A stretch of DNA of 35,370 nucleotides from an uncultured Pseudomonadota bacterium (lineage in GTDB: Bacteria > Myxococcota_A > Polyangia > HGW-17), in NCBI GenBank assembly GCA_938004375.1, contig CALKWH010000148.1, positions 1 to 35,370 of the forward strand, written 5' to 3'. The translations under genes and the position numbers were made by a program. The notes under the pieces are model-generated. The model did no database searches and was not told where the DNA came from. It worked only from the letters and a program-made list of their open reading frames with translations. This document shows, piece by piece, positions 31,528-35,370 of this stretch (the stretch's first letter is position 1; each line of letters starts with the position of its first letter).

Positions 31528-31537
31528 CGTCTGTGCA

Positions 31538-31552
31538 ACCCGCGTTGCGGGT
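31538..31552. terminator. Hairpin 1 between convergent genes
   Basis: ACCCGC, a 3-base loop and GCGGGT, 11 bases after the kinase stop. The stem is perfect but no T tract follows. Confidence 0.4.
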
Positions 31553-31576
31553 AAGATGGATTGGATTCTGGAGGGG

Positions 31577-31596
31577 GATCACCGGACCTGGTGATC
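31577..31596. terminator. Hairpin 2 between convergent genes
   Basis: GATCACC, a 6-base loop and GGTGATC, a perfect 7-bp stem 9 bases before the end of the MoxR gene. It may stop transcription from either side. Confidence 0.4.
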
Positions 31597-31604
31597 TGTG
31601 AGAC

Positions 31605-32696
31605 CTACAACGGCAGGGGGACGGTCTTGAGGATCTCCTCGAGGATCTCCTGTGGATCGAGGGCCACGAGCCCTCGGTGCTCGACGTTGGGCAGCAGGCG
31701 ATGAGCCAGCGCGGCGGGGGCCAGGTCCAGCAGGTCGTCGGGCAGCACGAAGTCCCGACCCCTGACGAAGGCGACGGCCCGCCCCAGGTCCTTCCAGTTC
31801 AAAAGCCCCCGCGGGGAGATCCCGATGCGCAGCGAGGCGTGCTGCCGGCTGGCCGCGCCGACCTCGATCAGGTACTGCAGCAGGCTGTCCGAGCAGGCCA
31901 CCTCGCCCACGGCCGCCCAGAGTTGTTCGAGGTCGTTCAACCCCAGCACGGCGCCCCCGCCGGACCCGTTCCGCGGGTCTCCAGACCCGTTCCGCGGGTC
32001 TCCAGACCCGTTCCTCGGGTCTGCCCGTTGCAGCAGCGTCAGTTCGGCCCCCCGGGCGGGATATCCCAGACGCAACCGCAGGTGAAACCGGTCGAGCTGG
32101 CTCTCAGGGAGCGGATAGGTGCCGGCGATCTCGATGGGGTTCTGGGTCGCGATCACGAAGAAGGGGCGGGGCAAGGGCCGGGTCTCCCCTTCGGCCGTGA
32201 CCTGATGCTCCTCCATCGCCTCGAGAAAGGCGCTCTGGGTGCGCGGCGCGGCCCGGTTGATCTCGTCGACGAGCACCACGTTGGAGAAGATGGGACCCGG
32301 TCGGAAGGTGAGATCCCCGGAGAGCGGCAGGGAATAGCCGATCACGTCCGAGGGCAGCAGGTCCGGCGTGCACTGGACCCGCGCCACCTTCAGCCCCAGG
32401 GCGCCGGCCAGGGACCGCGCCAGGGTGGTCTTCCCCACGCCGGGCACGTCCTCGAGAAGCAGGTGTCCTCGCGCGAGCAGCGCGGCCACCGAGAACTCGA
32501 CGACCTGCCGTGGCCCGAGGTAGTCGGCCGACACGGCCGCGATGAGGCGCTCGCAGTGCCGGTGGGCCAGCCCTTTGGCGGCGTCTGGACTCACGACGCG
32601 CCCCCGGGGCGCGCCGCTCTGCACGAATGGGTCCAGGTTCTGGGGTCTCGCATCGGCACTTCCTTCCGGCCGTGGCCTTCCGGAAAATACCGTCAT
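31605..32696 (-). CDS. MoxR-family AAA+ ATPase
   Basis: This 363-residue ATPase should act as a chaperone-like remodeller. It has LLLEDVPGVGKTTLARSLA (Walker A 86-91), VVLVDEINRA (Walker B 143-147), VIATQNPIE (sensor 1) and LPESQLDRFHLRL with the Arg finger region, followed by the C-terminal helical lid (ISPRGLLNWKDLGRAVAFVRG). Most MoxR genes precede DUF58 and von Willebrand A genes; here it is last in its operon and no such gene follows. Between the AAA core and lid is an inserted triple DPRNGSG repeat (226-246). The start at 32696 lacks a good ribosome binding site; GGAGG lies 16 bases upstream. Confidence 0.9.
   Translation of the reverse strand: MTVFSGRPRPEGSADARPQNLDPFVQSGAPRGRVVSPDAAKGLAHRHCERLIAAVSADYLGPRQVVEFSVAALLARGHLLLEDVPGVGKTTLARSLAGALGLKVARVQCTPDLLPSDVIGYSLPLSGDLTFRPGPIFSNVVLVDEINRAAPRTQSAFLEAMEEHQVTAEGETRPLPRPFFVIATQNPIEIAGTYPLPESQLDRFHLRLRLGYPARGAELTLLQRADPRNGSGDPRNGSGDPRNGSGGGAVLGLNDLEQLWAAVGEVACSDSLLQYLIEVGAASRQHASLRIGISPRGLLNWKDLGRAVAFVRGRDFVLPDDLLDLAPAALAHRLLPNVEHRGLVALDPQEILEEILKTVPLPL
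31963..32025 (-). repeat. Three 21-bp repeats in the MoxR gene
   Basis: Units at 31963-31983, 31984-32004 and 32005-32025 are nearly identical. Each holds a GACCC...GGGTC inverted repeat, and together they code for DPRNGSG three times. Confidence 0.85.
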
Positions 32697-32725
32697 CGAG
32701 GCAGATTTGCAACCTCCGTGGCCGG

Positions 32726-33400
32726 CTATTCGGCCGCACAGACGGGGCCGTCCAGATCCCCTTCGAACAGGAGGGTGCCGGGCCGCGACGAAAACACGGG
32801 GCAGTCGTCGAAAGAGACGGTCACCCCGTCCGCGTCCCGGACCTGCAGCCGGAAGAAGCGCCCGACGGGGAGGTGCGGCATCGTGAAGGTCACCGTGTCG
32901 TCATCCTCCACCACGGGCTGCACCGGCGGAAAGGACAGACCGGTGGAGAGCTCCTGCAGTTGCAGGGACTGGGGCGGCCGGGCCGCGCCCAGGAGCCGGC
33001 CCTCGAGGGTGTACTCGGGGGCTCGCCGGAGCAGCACCTCGATCGTCTGGTCCCCGGGGACCAGGTACAGGTCCGAGCGGGCGTGGGTCCAGGTCTCGAC
33101 GACCTCGCCGGTGTAGAAGAAGTAGGTCACCGTCAGCCGTCGGGGTCCCCCCGAGGTGGTGCTCAGCGTCAGGTCCGCGTCCGAGCCGGCGAGGCCCCGG
33201 GCCGTGACCTCCAGGGGGCGTTCCAGATCGCCGCCGGAGAGCGACACCTGCACGAACCAGGAGTTCGGGCTCTGTCGGACGATGGCGGGGGCGGCCTCGA
33301 AGGACACCTCCAGGGTGACCCGGCTCAGTTCCCCGGCGGGAGACACGAGGCAGCCCGGAGAGGCGAACAGGGCGAGCAGGGCGAGGGCGAGCCGTCTCAT
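32726..33400 (-). CDS. Lipoprotein, beta-rich, unknown
   Basis: This 224-residue lipoprotein has lipobox SPGC (C17). The mature part looks all-beta with Ig- or carboxypeptidase regulatory-like strands (RVTLEVSFEAAP, NSWFVQVSLSGGDL, TIEVLLRRAPEYTLEGRLLGA, RFFRLQVRDADGVTVSF), suggesting a binding domain outside the inner membrane. The start overlaps the FecR-like stop (ATGA), so translation is coupled. It is followed by the MoxR gene after 29 bases. No family is recognised. Confidence 0.75.
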   Translation of the reverse strand: MRRLALALLALFASPGCLVSPAGELSRVTLEVSFEAAPAIVRQSPNSWFVQVSLSGGDLERPLEVTARGLAGSDADLTLSTTSGGPRRLTVTYFFYTGEVVETWTHARSDLYLVPGDQTIEVLLRRAPEYTLEGRLLGAARPPQSLQLQELSTGLSFPPVQPVVEDDDTVTFTMPHLPVGRFFRLQVRDADGVTVSFDDCPVFSSRPGTLLFEGDLDGPVCAAE

Positions 33401-34038
33401 CGTCCGCCCTCCGGTCTCGGGTAGGGGATCCGCACCCGCAGTCTGGCAGCCGGCGGCATCTGGGTGATGCCCGTCTGGTTGTTCCCCACGTCGCCGGCGG
33501 AGCCGCCCGAGTCCAGACACATGGAGCCGGACGCCCCGCTCTGCACCACGGTATCCCCGGACCCCGAGAAGGTCTCCCGTAACAGCGCCCCGAGGCGGGT
33601 CTGGAGCTGCCAGACCGGCGAGGCGCCGGTCGTCAGATGGGCGTCCGGGGTCGGCTCCTTCGGCTCCTCGGGAGAATCGAGCAGGCGGCCGCCCGAGACG
33701 CCCATCGTGAACACGCCGGTGACCTGTCGCGACCCGCCTGGCCAGGTCAGGTCGACCGGATCCGAGGCGTGGGCTACGACGCGGACCGTCCCCTCCACGA
33801 GGTGGACGCGGGGACACGGGCCCGTGCCCGTGGTGAGGATCACCTCGGTGCGGGACTCCAGGGTGATCAGGCAGCGGTCGGCGATCAGCCACTTGACGTA
33901 CCCGTCCGGACCGGTCGTCACACGGCCGTACCGGGCGACCGGCGTCGCACCCCGGGAGAGGACCGTCCGCCACGCGCCGGGCTGTCCGGAGTCGGGCGCC
34001 GTAGTCGTCAGCAGCAGGCCAAGTAAAAACCCGGTCAT
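33397..34038 (-). CDS. FecR-like exported protein
   Basis: This 213-residue protein has an N-terminal hydrophobic signal (MTGFLLGLLLTTTA). The middle (about 35-115) resembles a FecR-type beta domain: RVTTGPDGYVKWLIADRCLI in pieces, LESRTEVILTT, RVHLVEGTVRVVA, VTGVFTMGV. FecR domains in myxobacterial proteins are common in surface and signal complexes and do not by themselves imply iron control. The C-terminal part is Gly/Ser-rich. It sits 6 bases after the barrel gene and overlaps the lipoprotein gene by 4. Confidence 0.7.
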   Translation of the reverse strand: MTGFLLGLLLTTTAPDSGQPGAWRTVLSRGATPVARYGRVTTGPDGYVKWLIADRCLITLESRTEVILTTGTGPCPRVHLVEGTVRVVAHASDPVDLTWPGGSRQVTGVFTMGVSGGRLLDSPEEPKEPTPDAHLTTGASPVWQLQTRLGALLRETFSGSGDTVVQSGASGSMCLDSGGSAGDVGNNQTGITQMPPAARLRVRIPYPRPEGGR

Positions 34039-34044
34039 GCGTCC

Positions 34045-35370
34045 TCACTTCCTGGAGATGTCCCCGGCGAGCTGCACCAGGCAGATCCACCGGGAAAAGG
34101 AGAAGTAATCCACCGCGGACTCCATCCACTGACCCCGCAGCACGACCTCCCAGCGCCACAGTCCGTCCTTGCCCAGGGGGCGCGACAACACCAGTCCCGC
34201 CGAGCCGAGGAGGTCCAGGCGGTCCTGGCCGGCGGGGAGATTCCACGGATTTCCCGAAGCGCCCATGGCCCGCGCGGAGTCCGGATACCAGCGGCCCTCC
34301 AGGGACCCGGTCACCGCCAGTTCGAATCTGTCCGGGAGCCGGGTGGAGAACCCCACCCACTGGCCGCCCGCCCACTGGCGCCAGGCCTCCCATCGGGCGT
34401 CCTGGAACGAGACGAAGGACTGGGCGAAGAACTTGTTCCGCCGATCCCGGGAAAACCAGCTGCCACGGGCGGTCCACATCAGGCCGGAGCCGTCCCGGTC
34501 CGAATCGCGGAAGGCCGCGTGCCAGGCGGTGAGCCCGCCCTCCCACTCCTGCCGTGCTCCCACCTGCATCGCCAGGAAGGCCGACCCCGTCACCCGCTCC
34601 GTGAACACGAAGGGCTCGGGTTCGCCGGGCATGCCCTCCCCGCCCATCAGCGCCAGCGCCTGATACCCGGCCGAGAACTCGAGGTGGGCCGGGTAGCGCA
34701 GGCTGGGCAGGAACAGGCGCCCGGCGGCCTGAACGTCGGCACCCAGGGAGGAGAAGGCGATCACGCGCTCGTGACGGTCCCCTTCCCAGGGAGCGAAGAA
34801 GTAGTGGTATTGAAATCCGCCCTGGAACTGCAGGGGCGGCGCCGGGCTCCAGTTCAGGCGCAACACCTGCTCGAGGGTCGAGGCCAGCGTCGACGGCCGC
34901 GAGAAACCCAGGTCCTGATCGAAGGCGGGGTTGGAGTCCACACCCAGGGCCCAGGACACCTTCATGGCGAAGCCCGGGGGGAACCCGCGCTCGGACCGCG
35001 TCAGACGTCCAAGCAGCTCGCGGGCCTGGCGGGCGGGCCCGCCACGGGTCACCTTCCTGAGGTGGGAGCGGGCCCGGTCCCTCTGGCCCAGCTCCAGATG
35101 ACAGGCGCCGGCGATCAGGTGCGCCTGCTGCCGGAATTCCTCCTCGGCGTGGGCGAACAGGGGGGTCACCAGCTCGAGGGCCCCCGCGAACTCCCGGTTC
35201 TCCATCCAGGCCAGCGCGCACAGCAGCCGCAGCCGGGCGTCCCCCGGGACCAGCTCGAGGGCCCGGGCGAGGTTGCGCGCGGCCCAGACCATGTTGCGCC
35301 GCTCGAACTGCCAGGAGCCCAACTGACGCAGGGCAGCCGCGTCCCCCGGGTGCAGCGAGGTGGCGGCTTC
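34045..35370 (-). CDS. TPR plus outer-membrane beta-barrel protein (partial)
   Basis: The gene runs off the window end; 441 residues are visible and the N terminus is missing. The first 120 residues seen are TPR-like helices (LHPGDAAALRQLG, NLARALELVPGDARLRLLCAL, REFAGALELVTPLF, CHLELGQRDRARSHLRKV). From about 130 on come amphipathic beta strands with aromatic belts (MKVSWALGVDSNPAF, LQFQGGFQYHYFFAPW, LMWTARGSWFS, FELAVTGSLEGRWYP), ending in a strand near the C terminus, as in outer membrane barrels. It may be a secretion or export pore that binds partners through the TPRs. It leads the FecR-lipoprotein-MoxR set. Confidence 0.75.
   Translation of the reverse strand, partial: EAATSLHPGDAAALRQLGSWQFERRNMVWAARNLARALELVPGDARLRLLCALAWMENREFAGALELVTPLFAHAEEEFRQQAHLIAGACHLELGQRDRARSHLRKVTRGGPARQARELLGRLTRSERGFPPGFAMKVSWALGVDSNPAFDQDLGFSRPSTLASTLEQVLRLNWSPAPPLQFQGGFQYHYFFAPWEGDRHERVIAFSSLGADVQAAGRLFLPSLRYPAHLEFSAGYQALALMGGEGMPGEPEPFVFTERVTGSAFLAMQVGARQEWEGGLTAWHAAFRDSDRDGSGLMWTARGSWFSRDRRNKFFAQSFVSFQDARWEAWRQWAGGQWVGFSTRLPDRFELAVTGSLEGRWYPDSARAMGASGNPWNLPAGQDRLDLLGSAGLVLSRPLGKDGLWRWEVVLRGQWMESAVDYFSFSRWICLVQLAGDISRK

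Overview
The window comes from a high-GC genome, most likely Myxococcota, Bradymonadota or a related 'deltaproteobacterial' lineage. That placement is inferred from gene content: many lipoproteins with Asn-Asn-X linkers, a myxobacterial-type Cys-rich repeat, an Asp-rich CGNGRDDDGDG segment, a Ser/Thr kinase, and DUF4388 and roadblock proteins. No rRNA, tRNA, CRISPR array or insertion sequence was seen. Bases 1-44 match an Illumina adapter/index, so the window starts at an untrimmed contig end. Layout: 201-3828 (+) holds a lipoprotein glycoside hydrolase, a DHA2-type MFS transporter and a small membrane protein. 3838-6406 (-) holds an ATC-hydrolase-like protein, an ECF sigma factor and a HEAT-repeat lipoprotein. 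6598-8358 (+) is a Cys-rich lipoprotein with a C25/clan CD-like peptidase core, convergent with a membrane protein ending in a zinc ribbon (8360-9589, -). 9778-10532 is a DUF134 regulator overlapping a NifX-like protein, behind a 16-bp palindrome. 10634-14694 has a four-helix membrane protein, a DEDDh exonuclease and a large TPR-gluzincin protein whose promoter geometry predicts a leaderless mRNA. 14719-16166 (-) is a cysteine desulfurase coupled to a small unknown protein. The most unusual part is 16167-22122. A 492-base, strongly AT-rich spacer with a plausible promoter precedes seven same-strand genes: a DUF4388-roadblock protein (probably two genes fused or nested), two V4R-like proteins, a second DUF4388-roadblock protein, a ParA/MinD-like ATPase, another roadblock protein and a helical unknown protein. 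All look cytosolic. Roadblock proteins normally regulate small Ras-like GTPases; none is present here, and the only NTPase is ParA-like. I propose a ligand-sensing, position-controlling module; this is inference. 22166-24418 holds an Asn-repeat lipoprotein and a Na/Pi cotransporter with a PhoU-like tail. 28595-24429 (-) is a five-gene run: two tandem paralogues of an unrecognised family, a lipoprotein, carbamate kinase and ThiI. 28875-31527 (+) has two lipoproteins and a membrane-anchored Ser/Thr kinase. 35370-31605 (-) is an operon of a TPR plus beta-barrel protein (cut by the window end), a FecR-like protein, a lipoprotein and a MoxR AAA+ ATPase carrying a 21-bp triple repeat.
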